Part shown: piece after piece, positions 24,332 to 33,060 of the stretch
Layout of the letters: each line of letters begins with the position of its first letter
Position numbering within the stretch: position 1 is the stretch's first letter
Origin: Methylobacterium sp. E-065
Lineage (GTDB): Bacteria > Pseudomonadota > Alphaproteobacteria > Rhizobiales > Beijerinckiaceae
Direction of reading: 5' to 3'
DNA: 39,018 bases
Assembly (NCBI RefSeq): GCF_022829605.1
Contig: NZ_JAKSYD010000047.1
Span: 1-39,018 of the forward strand
Translations under genes and position numbers: made by a program
Notes under the pieces: model-generated
What the model was told of the DNA's origin: nothing
Databases searched by the model: none
What the model saw: the letters and a program-made list of their open reading frames with translations, nothing else

Positions 24332-25198
24332 TCACTCGAATGTCTGCGTGAACATGTCGATGAAGGCGCGCACCCTTCTGCTGGCAAGACGAGACGATGC
24401 ATGAAGCGCCCAAAACTCCAGCGGCTCGCCGACGATCGTGCCCCAGACTGCCAAGCGGCCTGCCTCGATATCGTCGCGCACAAAAAAGCTCGGGAAGAGG
24501 GCGGCGCCTGCACCGGCGCGCACGGCGTCGCGGATGATGAGGGTCGAAAGCCGGAGGACGGGTTTTGGATCGATCACGATCCGCTGGCCATCATCGTCCA
24601 GAACCCACTGGCGCGCCTCCTCGCCGATTGCGCGTACGACTGCGGGCACCGTTGGCGGCTTGCCGTCGGCGTCGGGCCCCGGCCGCGTCCAGTCGGGCGG
24701 CGCGACCACGACGAGACGATCCTTTAGGACAGGGCGCCCGACAAGCTCCTCTTCCGGCTTCGGTCTCGCGCGAATGGCGATGTCGAAGCCTTCCTCGACG
24801 ACATCGACATAACGGTCGTCCGTGATCACCTCCAGCCCGACCAGCGGATAGCGTGCCACGAACCGCGCCGCGAACGGGCCCATGACTTGCGCGCCGAACA
24901 TCAACGGTACGCTGACACGAAGCTTGCCCCTCGGCTCCACGCCGCCGCCACGAAAGGTCCGCTCCGCGGCAGCCAGCTCGTCCAGGGGTTCCTGGGTGCT
25001 GGCCAGCAGCTCGCGGCCTTCCTGCGTCAACCGAAGTGTCGCACCGCCGCGCTCGAAAAGCCGGGTGCCGAGTTCCACCTCCAGGTCGGCGACGCGGCGC
25101 GACAAGGTGGTTTTCGAGCGCCGCATCGCACGGGCGGCGCGTCCGAAGCCGCCGTGAGTTGCGACCGAATGGAAAAGGGCAAGCGCGTCGAGGTCCAT
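24332..25198 (-). CDS. LysR-family transcriptional regulator
   Basis: The ATG at 25198 starts the canonical N-terminus MDLDALALFHSVATHGGFGR and gives 288 residues; the longer frame crosses the promoter region. The helix-turn-helix covers residues about 17-40 (AARAMRRSKTTLSRRVADLE), and LGTRLFERGGATLRLTQEGREL is typical. The substrate-binding domain has VPLMFGAQVMGPFAARFVARYP and DIAIRARPKPEEELVGRPVL, of the CrgA/AaeR-like branch. It is divergent from the NmrA-type gene across 109 bases with a perfect palindrome, and probably regulates that gene in response to a small ligand. The ligand is unknown. Confidence 0.92.
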   Translation of the reverse strand: MDLDALALFHSVATHGGFGRAARAMRRSKTTLSRRVADLEVELGTRLFERGGATLRLTQEGRELLASTQEPLDELAAAERTFRGGGVEPRGKLRVSVPLMFGAQVMGPFAARFVARYPLVGLEVITDDRYVDVVEEGFDIAIRARPKPEEELVGRPVLKDRLVVVAPPDWTRPGPDADGKPPTVPAVVRAIGEEARQWVLDDDGQRIVIDPKPVLRLSTLIIRDAVRAGAGAALFPSFFVRDDIEAGRLAVWGTIVGEPLEFWALHASSRLASRRVRAFIDMFTQTFE

Positions 25199-25215
25199 CG
25201 GGGTGGACCATAATC

Positions 25216-25229
25216 GGGACGGCCGTCCC
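25216..25229. promoter_or_regulatory. Palindrome in the LysR/NmrA divergent promoter
   Basis: GGGACGGCCGTCCC is a perfect 14-base palindrome lying 18 bases from the LysR start and 79 bases from the NmrA-type start. Position suits an autoregulatory LysR site, although the T-N11-A core is imperfect. The role is inferred. Confidence 0.45.
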
Positions 25230-25307
25230 AATCCAATCGTCTTGGCACCACGGCTGGGACACCTGACATGGGCGTCGTCATCGGCAGCAAACCTATCGGA
25301 GACCCCC

Positions 25308-26186
25308 ATGATCGTCGTCACCACGCCCACCGGCCACATCGGCAGCAAACTTGTCAGCGCTCTTGTCGAGGACGGTCAGGCAGTCCGCGTCATCGTTCGC
25401 GACCCCGCGAAACTTCCGGCAGACGTCCGTGGACGCGTCGAGGTGATCGAAGGCTCGCATGGAGATGCCGGGACCATCGACCGGGCACTCGATGGTGCGG
25501 ACGCGCTCTTCTGGTGCGTGCCGCCTGCACCCCGGCTGACGATGGAGGAAACCTATTCGGGCTTCACCCGCCCGGCGGCGGACGCGGTCGCTCGCCACGG
25601 GACGCCGCATGTCGTCGTAGTGACGGGGATTGCGCGTGGCACGCAGTGGGAGGACCAGGCCGGCCTGGCGACTGCCTCGGCTCGAATGGTCGATCTATTT
25701 CGTGCAACGAACGCCGCTGTTCGCGGCATCGCCATGCCCAGCTTCATGGAAAATAACTTGATGCAGCTCGATGCGATCCGCGTGGGCCAGTTCTTCGGTC
25801 CCATCGATGCTGACAAGAAGCTACCTCATACAGCCACACGCGATATGGCGGACGCAGCCGCGCGCCTGCTGACCGACCGGAGCTGGACCGGCAAGGAGGA
25901 TGTGCCGGTACTCGGTCCCGACGACCTGTCGTTTAACGACATCGCTGCCATCTTCTCGGACTTGCTTGGCCGGGAGGTCCGCTACCAGCAAGTGCCGTTC
26001 GATGCCTTCCAGGCGCAGCTGGTCAACAGCGGAATGCCGGCCGAGTTCGCCAGTGGTTATATCGCGATGATGCGCGCCAAGAACGAAGGCATGGACAATG
26101 TAGCAGCGCAAAGAGGTGGGATTACGGGATCGACCAGCTTCCGGGCGTGGGCGGAGCAGACTCTGAAGCAGCCAGAAGCCGCCTGA
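25308..26186 (+). CDS. NmrA-like NAD(P)-binding atypical SDR oxidoreductase
   Basis: The ATG at 25308 (CGGAGA upstream) gives 292 residues. The N-terminus MIVVTTPTGHIGSKLVSAL is the TGxxGxxG-type dinucleotide-binding loop of atypical SDR proteins, followed by VRVIVRDPAKLP and DGADALFWCVPPAP. The Tyr-x-x-x-Lys pair of classical SDRs is not evident, as in NmrA and HSCARG, which act as redox sensors, although some relatives are quinone or azoreductase-like enzymes. The C-terminal part (FNDIAAIFSDLLGREVRYQQ) is the usual substrate lobe. It is a single gene, divergent from the LysR regulator. Substrate is unknown. Confidence 0.88.
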   Translation: MIVVTTPTGHIGSKLVSALVEDGQAVRVIVRDPAKLPADVRGRVEVIEGSHGDAGTIDRALDGADALFWCVPPAPRLTMEETYSGFTRPAADAVARHGTPHVVVVTGIARGTQWEDQAGLATASARMVDLFRATNAAVRGIAMPSFMENNLMQLDAIRVGQFFGPIDADKKLPHTATRDMADAAARLLTDRSWTGKEDVPVLGPDDLSFNDIAAIFSDLLGREVRYQQVPFDAFQAQLVNSGMPAEFASGYIAMMRAKNEGMDNVAAQRGGITGSTSFRAWAEQTLKQPEAA

Positions 26187-26189
26187 CCC

Positions 26190-26330
26190 GTGAGCAGACA
26201 TTCTGAGCTTCCGAGTTGGGTGGGAAGCGGACCCTGACCTCTAACCCTGAAGCTGACGTTCCGCCTTCGACCCAACCCAGTCGCTCACGCGCAGTCGTGC
26301 AGCTCCCGAAAGCGGACGTATGTTGTGCCG
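26190..26330. repeat. Diverged copy of the dispersed intergenic repeat
   Basis: The gap after the NmrA-type gene contains GGGAAGCGGAC, AAGCTGACGTTCCGCCTTCG, ACCCAACCCAG and CCCGAAAGCGGACGT, words shared with the repeat copies elsewhere in the window. No gene is visible between 26187 and 26411, and no clear terminator was found. Confidence 0.45.
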
Positions 26331-26411
26331 CTACTATGGAACGGATCTGGCAGCGGCTAGGTCTGTGGGACTGCTCAACGGCCTGTTCGAGACCGGGGAC
26401 GGTGACGGCGT

Positions 26412-27260
26412 TCAGGGACCGACAAGCTTCCTCAACCGGTCGAGGTTGGCGAGTTGCTGGAGGGCGTTGTCGCGGTCGGCGGCGGTGAGGCCGAGGATCA
26501 CCGCTTCCAGGGCGATCAACGTGGTGGCGTGCAGCGCGACCTGGTTGGCACGACCGCGCCGAGCCAGCAATACCACCGTGGCCTGTTGGGCGATGGCGCT
26601 GTCCTGCGTATCGGTCACCAAGACGACCCGTAGGCCAAGGCGGCGAGCCTCGGCCATCACGGCCTGAACTTCGCGATAGGGCTGGCCGTAGGCGAGCAGC
26701 AGGACCGCGTCGCCGGCTTGCAGGCCGAGAAGTTGATCGGCCATGGCCCACCCGGTGGCGTCGAGGAGGAAGCTGCGCCGTCCCGAACGTGTGAGCTGGA
26801 AAGCAAGATACCGGGCGAGGTGCGCGGAGGGACCGATCCCGAACACCCCGATGCGTGTGGCCGGGTGCAGGGCCGTGATCGCGGCGAGGATGGCGGCTCG
26901 CCCGGCTTCCGTCCGCAGCGCCTGCATCCCCTCGCGATGGGCGTCCAGGACCGCGTCGATGGCCTGACCCACGTCGTCCCCAACCTCGGCGAGGGTGCGA
27001 CCCATGTCGGCCGCGGGCGTCCTCCGGTCGTCGAGACCGGCCGCCAGCGCCTGCCTGAGATCCGGTAGCCCATCGAACCCGAGCGCCTGAACGGTCCGGA
27101 TGACCGTCGCGTCCGAGGTTCCGAGCTGTGCCGCGATCTGAGCAGCAGAACTTGCCACGGCGACCGCGCGGTTCTGGTCGAGGTAGCTCGCAACGCGGGC
27201 CAGGGCCGGAGAAAGCGACGGGGTCAGGCGGCTGACCAGAGCGCCGAATTCCTCTTCCAT
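26412..27260 (-). CDS. MurR/RpiR-family transcriptional regulator (HTH + SIS domain)
   Basis: The ATG at 27260, with GAGGAGG about 8 bases upstream, gives 282 residues. The N-terminal HTH_6 domain covers about residues 1-77 (ALARVASYLDQNRAVAV, IAAQLGTSDATVIRTVQALG). The sugar-isomerase (SIS) domain follows (RIGVFGIGPSAHLARYLAFQL, GDAVLLLAYGQPYREVQAVM, RVVLVTDTQDSAIAQQATV). RpiR-type regulators sense phosphosugars or similar ligands and bind TGTA-type inverted repeats. Such half-sites are arrayed in the 146-base region shared with the divergent membrane-protein/RND operon, so it probably controls that operon and itself. Ligand unknown. Confidence 0.92.
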   Translation of the reverse strand: MEEEFGALVSRLTPSLSPALARVASYLDQNRAVAVASSAAQIAAQLGTSDATVIRTVQALGFDGLPDLRQALAAGLDDRRTPAADMGRTLAEVGDDVGQAIDAVLDAHREGMQALRTEAGRAAILAAITALHPATRIGVFGIGPSAHLARYLAFQLTRSGRRSFLLDATGWAMADQLLGLQAGDAVLLLAYGQPYREVQAVMAEARRLGLRVVLVTDTQDSAIAQQATVVLLARRGRANQVALHATTLIALEAVILGLTAADRDNALQQLANLDRLRKLVGP

Positions 27261-27306
27261 GACCGTCGCCTCCTCGCTCCGTTGGAGCCCAGACTGCCAC
27301 GACCAA

Positions 27307-27362
27307 TGTAGCGTTACAATCAGGAAACTTGACTCCGGTAGCTCAAGCTACAATTCTGTAGC
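27307..27362. promoter_or_regulatory. Operator array of TGTAGC half-sites between RpiR and the COG4280/RND operon
   Basis: TGTAGC occurs at 27307-27312 within TGTAGCGTTACA, again at 27357-27362, and inverted as GCTACA at 27347-27352. GCTACA-ATTC-TGTAGC (27347-27362) and GTAGCT-CA-AGCTAC (27338-27351) are perfect overlapping inverted repeats. The TGTA...TACA form matches sites known for RpiR-family HexR. A TTGACT hexamer at 27329-27334 lies between the sites, so binding could block a plus-strand promoter. Confidence 0.65.
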
Positions 27363-27406
27363 CGAGCGATCCGCTCGTCCGTGGCCTATCGATTGAGGCG
27401 TTCGGA

Positions 27407-28171
27407 ATGACAATCGACTGGATGCATGCGTGGCCGACAGCCCTCGCGGCCTTCCTCGCCTCCGCCGTCGAGTTCGTCGAGGCGCTGACAGTGGTGCTGG
27501 CTGTCGGTGCGGTGCGCGGCTGGCGAAGTGCGCTGACCGGCACCGCAGCGGCCCTCGTCGTCCTTCTGGCGGTCGTCCTGCTCTTCGGCCCCCTTCTGAC
27601 CCGCATCCCGCTGGAGGACGTGCAACTCGTCGTTGGCGGCCTCCTGCTGCTGTTCGGGCTCCGCTGGCTCAGGAAGGCGGTGCTGCGGGCGGCCGGCGTC
27701 ATCCCGCTCCACGACGAGGCCGCCGCCTACGCCAGAGAGACGGGCAGCCTGCGCACGGCCGGACCGCCCTCCGGTTCCTGGGATGCGGTCGCAATCGCCA
27801 CCGCTTTCAAGATCACCATGCTCGAAGGCCTGGAAGTCGTGTTCATCGTCGTCGCGGTGGGTACGGGTGGGGTCGGCCTGCTTGTACCCGTCGCAATCGG
27901 TGCCGCGGCCGCGCTCCTCGCGGTGGTCGCGCTCGGGCTCGTCCTGCACCGGCCCCTGTCCATGGTGCCCGAGAACACGCTCAAGTTCTCAGTCGGGGTG
28001 CTGCTCGCCGCCTTTGGGACGTTCTGGGTCGGCGAAGGTCTTCTGTTGGCTTGGCCCGGTGGCGATTGGTCGATCCTCGGTCTGACCATCGGATACCTGC
28101 TCGTCGGCGCGCTCGCAGTCCCGCTGTGCCGGCGCCGCGCGTCGGCCGGTCCCACCCTGATCCTTCGCTGA
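27407..28171 (+). CDS. COG4280-like multi-pass membrane protein
   Basis: The 254-residue protein has about seven hydrophobic segments. Two similar acidic motifs sit at the start of each half, AVEFVEALTVVLAVG near residue 20 and MLEGLEVVFIVVAVG near 140, suggesting an internal duplication. Glu-x-x-Glu motifs inside membrane segments recall the REGLE motif of FTR1 iron permeases and the two-motif arrangement of TMEM165/GDT1 cation exchangers, so metal transport is possible. Family-level function is unknown. It is the first gene of an operon that continues, 10 bases later, with a small membrane protein and an RND pump. Confidence 0.75.
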   Translation: MTIDWMHAWPTALAAFLASAVEFVEALTVVLAVGAVRGWRSALTGTAAALVVLLAVVLLFGPLLTRIPLEDVQLVVGGLLLLFGLRWLRKAVLRAAGVIPLHDEAAAYARETGSLRTAGPPSGSWDAVAIATAFKITMLEGLEVVFIVVAVGTGGVGLLVPVAIGAAAALLAVVALGLVLHRPLSMVPENTLKFSVGVLLAAFGTFWVGEGLLLAWPGGDWSILGLTIGYLLVGALAVPLCRRRASAGPTLILR

Positions 28172-28181
28172 GACGCTTGCC

Positions 28182-28394
28182 ATGGATACCCTCAAGACCA
28201 TCCTTCGCGAACTCGTCGGCCTGTTTGTCGACGACGTCGGGTTCGCCGCCGCCATCGTCGGCTGGATCATCCTGGCGTGGCTGCTTTCATCCCTCGTCCT
28301 GCCGCCGAGCCCGTGGGGCGCCATCCTGCTCTTCGCCGGACCCGGTGCGATCCTCCTCGAAAGCACCCTCCGGCGCGCGGGGGCACCCCGATGA
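28182..28394 (+). CDS. Small 70-residue membrane protein
   Basis: Two hydrophobic segments are visible (AAAIVGWIILAWLLSSLVL and WGAILLFAGPGAILLEST) with a basic C-terminus. It starts 10 bases after the COG4280-like gene, and its stop overlaps the next start by 4 bases (ATGA), so it is translated as part of the operon. I do not recognise a family. The short length and coupling suggest an accessory subunit of its neighbour or of the RND pump. Confidence 0.75.
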   Translation: MDTLKTILRELVGLFVDDVGFAAAIVGWIILAWLLSSLVLPPSPWGAILLFAGPGAILLESTLRRAGAPR

Positions 28395-29644
28395 GCCTTG
28401 AACGATCCGCTAAAACCGGCCGGCCAAGGGATACGACCCGTGGCGCGACGGAGCTTCTGCAATCGACCCAGGTCGGCCCGCGCCGGTCCGGCCGCCGCAA
28501 GCTCGTGATGATGGCCCTGGTCCTGTGCGTCGCCGGGGGAGTCGCCGCGCTCTACCGAGCATCGCCTCCGCCGCCGTCCACCGCGAGCGCCGCCGCCCCG
28601 GCTCCGGTCCCTGCCGTGACAGTCCAAGTCCGCAAGCAGGACGTTCCCATCACCCTGACGGGGGTCGGGACGGTCAACGCTCTGAACGTCGCCACCATCC
28701 GCAGCCAGGTTACGGGATACCTGCAGAGCGCTGACTACAAGGAAGGCCAGTTCGTCAAGCGCGGCGACGTACTCGCTCGGATCGACCCGCGCATCTACCA
28801 GGCCCGCCTGGAGGAGGCGCAGGCTCAGCTCGCCAAGGATCAGGCGCTGCTCGCCAATCAGAAGACCAACCTCGCCCGCAATGAACCCCTCCTGCAAAAG
28901 GGCTTCGCGACGGACCAGCAGGTGGTGAGCGAGCGGGCGATGATCGCGCAGTCCGAGAGCGCCTTGAAGGGCGACCAGGCTGCCATCGACTACGCGCAGA
29001 CCGAGCTCGATTTTGCGACCTTGCGAGCCCCCTTCGACGGCGTGACCGGCATCCGCCGGATTGACATCGGCAACATCGTCAATCCCACGGACCCGGGCGG
29101 CATCGTCGTCCTGACCCAAGTCCAGCCGATCAGCGTGCTCTTCACTCTGCCGACCAGGGACATCGCGGCCGTGCAGGCCGCCCTGACGCATGGCCCAATC
29201 GCCGCGATCGCCTATGACCAGTCCGGCGACAGAAAGCTCGACACCGGCACCTTGCTGCTCATCAACAACCAGGCCGACCCCAAATCCGGGACGGTGCAGC
29301 TCAAGGCGATCTTCCCGAACGCCGAGCGCCAACTCTGGGCCGGCAGTTTCGTAAATGCCGAGGTGACTACCTCCGTTGAGAAGGAGGCGCTGACGGTCCC
29401 AACCAACGCCTTGCAGATCAGCGATAAGGGTCAGTTCGTCTATGTGGTCGGGGCCGACGACACGGTCGCGGTCCGGCCGGTCAAGGTCCAGCAGCGCACC
29501 CGTGGCGTCGCGCTGGTCGCGGAGGGCCTGAAAGACGGCGAGACGGTCGTGGTCCAGGGCCAATACCGGCTGAAGCCCGGCACGCGGATCACGCCTGCAA
29601 CCCCGGACCAGGTCCCGGACGCCTCGGCGGGGATGCTGCCATGA
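28391..29644 (+). CDS. RND efflux periplasmic adaptor, MdtA-like
   Basis: The start at 28391 is set by the ATGA overlap and gives 417 residues. A cytoplasmic N-terminus of about 36 residues precedes a single membrane anchor (KLVMMALVLCVAGGVAALY). Then come the lipoyl domain (TVNALNVATIRSQVTGYLQ), a coiled-coil (ARLEEAQAQLAKDQALLANQ) and the barrel and membrane-proximal domains (DFATLRAPFDGVTGIRRIDI, ALTVPTNALQISDKGQFVY). This is the MdtA pattern. It overlaps the permease gene by 4 bases. The outer-membrane channel must come from elsewhere. Control is probably by the RpiR regulator. Confidence 0.93.
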   Translation: MSLERSAKTGRPRDTTRGATELLQSTQVGPRRSGRRKLVMMALVLCVAGGVAALYRASPPPPSTASAAAPAPVPAVTVQVRKQDVPITLTGVGTVNALNVATIRSQVTGYLQSADYKEGQFVKRGDVLARIDPRIYQARLEEAQAQLAKDQALLANQKTNLARNEPLLQKGFATDQQVVSERAMIAQSESALKGDQAAIDYAQTELDFATLRAPFDGVTGIRRIDIGNIVNPTDPGGIVVLTQVQPISVLFTLPTRDIAAVQAALTHGPIAAIAYDQSGDRKLDTGTLLLINNQADPKSGTVQLKAIFPNAERQLWAGSFVNAEVTTSVEKEALTVPTNALQISDKGQFVYVVGADDTVAVRPVKVQQRTRGVALVAEGLKDGETVVVQGQYRLKPGTRITPATPDQVPDASAGMLP

Positions 29645-32600
29645 ACATCTCCTCCGGCTCCATCCGGCGGCCCATCGCCACCGGCCTGCTGATGCTCGCC
29701 GTCGTGGTGCTCGGCGCGATCAGCTACACGCTTCTGCCGGTCGCCTCGCTTCCGAACGTCGACTCGCCGACGATCCAGGTCACCGCGCAGCTGCCCGGCG
29801 CCGACCCGAAGACGGTCGCCTCCTCGGTGGCGACGCAGCTCGAACGCCAGTTCGGCCAGATCCCCGGCCTGACCCAGATGACGTCGAGCAGCGGCACCGG
29901 CTTCACCCAAGTCTCGCTGCAGTTCGACCGGAACCGGACCATCGACTCGGTCGCCTCCGACGTGCAGGCGGCGATTAACGCCACGCAGGGCCAGTTGCCG
30001 ACAGCGCTCCTCAACCCGCCGACCTACCGCAAGACCAACCCGGCCGACGTGCCGATCCTGCTGATTGCCATGTCGTCGGACGTGTTCCCGATCACGACCG
30101 TGAGCGACTACGCCTCCTCGCTCATGGCCCAGAAGATCTCGCAGATCCCCGGCGTCGGCATCGTCGGCGTCGGTGGCCTGCAGAGCCCGGCCATCCGCAT
30201 TCAGGTCAGCCCGGCTCAGCTCGCGGCTGAGAACCTCGACTTTGAGACGGTGCGCACCGCCCTCTCCAACCTCACGGTGCTGCAGCCCAAAGGGCAGCTC
30301 TACGGCGGCCAGCAGGCCGTGGCCCTGCAGACCAACGACCAGCTCACGACCGCGGCCGACTTCGAGGATGCCATCGTGGCCTACCGCGACGGGGCCCCGA
30401 TCCGGGTCCGGGACATCGGCCGCGCGGTGAAGGCACCTCAGGACGTCACCATCGCGGGCTGGGTCGGCGAGAAGCCGGCGGTGGCACTCGCCGTACAACG
30501 GGCGCCGGGGGCCAACGTCATCGCGACGGTGGCGGCAATCAAGAAGGCCCTGCCGCAGCTCCAGGCCTCCCTACCGCCGGGCATCGACGTGAAGATCACC
30601 TCGGACCGGACCCAGACTATCCAGGCCAGCGTCAAGGACGTGCAGTTCACCCTGTTGCTGACCATCGCGCTCGTAGTCGGCGTGATCGCGCTGTTCCTGC
30701 GCAAGCTCTGGGCGACGGTAATCCCGGCGATCTCCGTGCCGATCTCCCTCATCGGCACCTTCGCGGTCATGTACGTGCTGGGCTACAGCCTCGACAACCT
30801 GTCGCTGATGGCGCTGACCATCGCCATCGGCTTCGTGGTCGACGACGCCATCGTCATGGTCGAGAACATCGTCCGCCACATCGAGGGGGGCGCCACGCCG
30901 ATGCGGGCGGCGCTCGACGGGGCCGGCGAGATCGGCTTCACGATCCTGTCGATCTCGATCTCCCTCGTCGCGGTCTTCATCCCCCTGTTCCTGATGGGCG
31001 GCATCGTCGGGCTGATGTTCCGCGAGTTCGCCGTCACGGTGGCGGTGTCGATCCTCGTCTCGGTGGTCGTCTCACTGACGCTAACGCCGATGATGTGCGC
31101 GCGCCTGCTTCCCGGCCATGCGGTTAAGCCGCCCGGGCGCATCTCAGGCCGGCTGGAAAGCTTCTTCACCTGGCTCAACGACCGCTACGACGACGGCCTG
31201 AAGGTCGCACTGCGCCACCGCTTCCTGACCTTGCTGACCTTCTTCGGCACCATCGTTCTCACCGGATACCTGTTCTGGACGATCCCGAAGGGCTTCTTCC
31301 CGCAGCAGGACACGGGCCTGATCGTCGGCATCAGCGAGGCGGCCCAGGACGTTTCGCCCGCCGGCATGAAGCAGTGCCAGCAGGCCATCCTCGACATCAT
31401 CATGAAGGATCCGGCCGTGGCGGATGTGGCCGGCTACATCGGCCCCGGCGGTCCGACCGTAACCGAGAACAACGGCCGGGTGTTCATCACCCTGAAGCCG
31501 AGCGAACAGCGGGACGTCACCGCCGATCAAGTTATCCGGCGCCTCTCGACAGCCCTCGACCAAGTCCAGGGCATGAAGGTCTACATGCAGGCCGCCCAGG
31601 ACATCACCATTGGCGCGGTCGTCTCGAAGACGCAGTACCAGTTCACGATGACCGACATCGACCTGTCGGAACTCGACCTCTACGGTCCGAAGCTGCTCGA
31701 CGCGCTGCAGAAGCTGCCCGAGCTGACCGCGGTCGCCAGCGACCAGCAATCGTCGGCGCGCATGCTCAACGTCGTGGTGGACCGCACTGCCGCCTCGCGC
31801 CTCGGCATCGACCCGGCTGCTGTCGACAACACTCTGTACGACGCATTCGGGCAAAGGCACGTCGCGCGCATCTACTTGCCGCTGAACTACTACTACGTCA
31901 TCCTGGAGGTCGACTCGCACTATCAGCTCGGGCCGAATGCCCTGCAGCGGATCTATGTCAGGTCGCAGGACAACACCGCGGTGCCCCTAAGCCAGATCGC
32001 CAGGATCGAGATCGGCACGATGCCGGCGGTGATCAACCATCAGGGCCAGTTCCCGTCCGTGACGCTGAGCTTCAACCTCGCCCCGGGCGCCACCATCGGG
32101 GCCGCCGTTGCGGCCGTGCAGAAGGCGGCGGCCGACCTGCACATGCCGACTTCCGTCGCCACCGCGTTTCAGGGCAACGCCCAGGCGTTCCAGACCTCGC
32201 TCGGCTCGACGCCGCCGCTGATCCTGGCGGCCCTGTTCGCGGTCTACGTGATCCTGGGGGTGCTCTACGAGAGCACGATCCACCCCCTGACCATTCTCTC
32301 GACGTTACCCTCGGCGGGTCTCGGCGCTCTGGCGACGCTGATGCTGGTCGGGCGGCCCCTCGACATGATCGGCATCATCGGGATTATCCTGCTCATCGGC
32401 ATCGTCAAGAAGAACGGCATCATGCTGGTCGACGTCGCCATCGTGCACGAGCGCGCCGGCGGGAAGTCCGCCGAGGAGGCGATCCACGAGGCCTGCCTGC
32501 TGCGTTTCCGCCCGATCCTGATGACGACGCTGTGCGCTCTACTCGGCGGCGTGCCGCTGATGCTCGGCACCGGCACGGGTTCCGAGATCCGCCAGCCGCT

Positions 32601-32739
32601 CGGCTACGCCATCGTCGGAGGCCTGCTCGTGTCCCAGGCGCTGACGTTGTTCACCACGCCGGTCGTCTACATCTACATGGACAAGATGAGGACCATGCTC
32701 GCCTCGCGACGTCCAGTCTGCCTACCCGCAATCCGGTGA
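29641..32739 (+). CDS. RND multidrug efflux permease, MdtB/MdtC-like
   Basis: The 1032-residue permease starts by ATGA overlap with the adaptor. It opens with MNISSGSIRRPIATGLLMLA, as in MdtB/MdtC. The TM4 aspartate pair is present (LTIAIGFVVDDAIVMVENI), and the TM10 lysine in GIVKKNGIMLVD completes the proton relay. Porter-domain features include PTYRKTNPADVPILLIAM and PKGFFPQQDTGLIVG. Only one permease is present, whereas MdtB and MdtC form a heteromer, so this one should be a homotrimer. Substrates for relatives include bile salts and novobiocin. It is the last gene of the operon; no clear terminator follows. Confidence 0.95.
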   Translation: MNISSGSIRRPIATGLLMLAVVVLGAISYTLLPVASLPNVDSPTIQVTAQLPGADPKTVASSVATQLERQFGQIPGLTQMTSSSGTGFTQVSLQFDRNRTIDSVASDVQAAINATQGQLPTALLNPPTYRKTNPADVPILLIAMSSDVFPITTVSDYASSLMAQKISQIPGVGIVGVGGLQSPAIRIQVSPAQLAAENLDFETVRTALSNLTVLQPKGQLYGGQQAVALQTNDQLTTAADFEDAIVAYRDGAPIRVRDIGRAVKAPQDVTIAGWVGEKPAVALAVQRAPGANVIATVAAIKKALPQLQASLPPGIDVKITSDRTQTIQASVKDVQFTLLLTIALVVGVIALFLRKLWATVIPAISVPISLIGTFAVMYVLGYSLDNLSLMALTIAIGFVVDDAIVMVENIVRHIEGGATPMRAALDGAGEIGFTILSISISLVAVFIPLFLMGGIVGLMFREFAVTVAVSILVSVVVSLTLTPMMCARLLPGHAVKPPGRISGRLESFFTWLNDRYDDGLKVALRHRFLTLLTFFGTIVLTGYLFWTIPKGFFPQQDTGLIVGISEAAQDVSPAGMKQCQQAILDIIMKDPAVADVAGYIGPGGPTVTENNGRVFITLKPSEQRDVTADQVIRRLSTALDQVQGMKVYMQAAQDITIGAVVSKTQYQFTMTDIDLSELDLYGPKLLDALQKLPELTAVASDQQSSARMLNVVVDRTAASRLGIDPAAVDNTLYDAFGQRHVARIYLPLNYYYVILEVDSHYQLGPNALQRIYVRSQDNTAVPLSQIARIEIGTMPAVINHQGQFPSVTLSFNLAPGATIGAAVAAVQKAAADLHMPTSVATAFQGNAQAFQTSLGSTPPLILAALFAVYVILGVLYESTIHPLTILSTLPSAGLGALATLMLVGRPLDMIGIIGIILLIGIVKKNGIMLVDVAIVHERAGGKSAEEAIHEACLLRFRPILMTTLCALLGGVPLMLGTGTGSEIRQPLGYAIVGGLLVSQALTLFTTPVVYIYMDKMRTMLASRRPVCLPAIR

Positions 32740-33060
32740 AGGAACACAGCCCACTGCACTAAAAAGCCGCTCCCGCACCTACCGAGCCTCGACGCGGGAC
32801 GACTTCTTCCGCCAGGATATGCCAGCACGAGGCCACTAGACTGCCTAGAAGCAGGCATTTTGTCTTTTTGAGTTGCGTCAGAAGCCAGCGCGACGATGAC
32901 GTCGGCTTACCTACACTATCGTCCGGAAGCGAATCGGCAGAAATCCACCCTAAACGGCCATCCTGCTTCCGACCCAAGTCGGCCATTCAATGGTCGAAAC
33001 ACGGATCCCGGAAGCGGCCATTGATGGATCGCCGTCTTACGGACAGGGGTTGTATCGTGA
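32740..33060. other. Intergenic spacer with a repeat copy
   Basis: The 321-base gap lies between the converging RND and MscS genes. The part at 32925-33030 shows the words of the dispersed repeat (GTCCGGAAGCG, CTTCCGACCC, GGCCATTCAATGGTCGAAA, CCCGGAAGCGGCCATTG). A weak stem CCCGC/GCGGG near 32773-32799 could help end the RND transcript. No gene is visible. Confidence 0.45.

Noticed and set aside
27430..28401. 323-codon plus-strand frame
   Set aside because: Out-of-frame shadow of the COG4280-like and small membrane genes; Arg/Pro-rich with no recognisable motif.
31374..32762. 462-codon plus-strand frame
   Set aside because: Shadow of the RND permease gene in another frame; the permease is certain.
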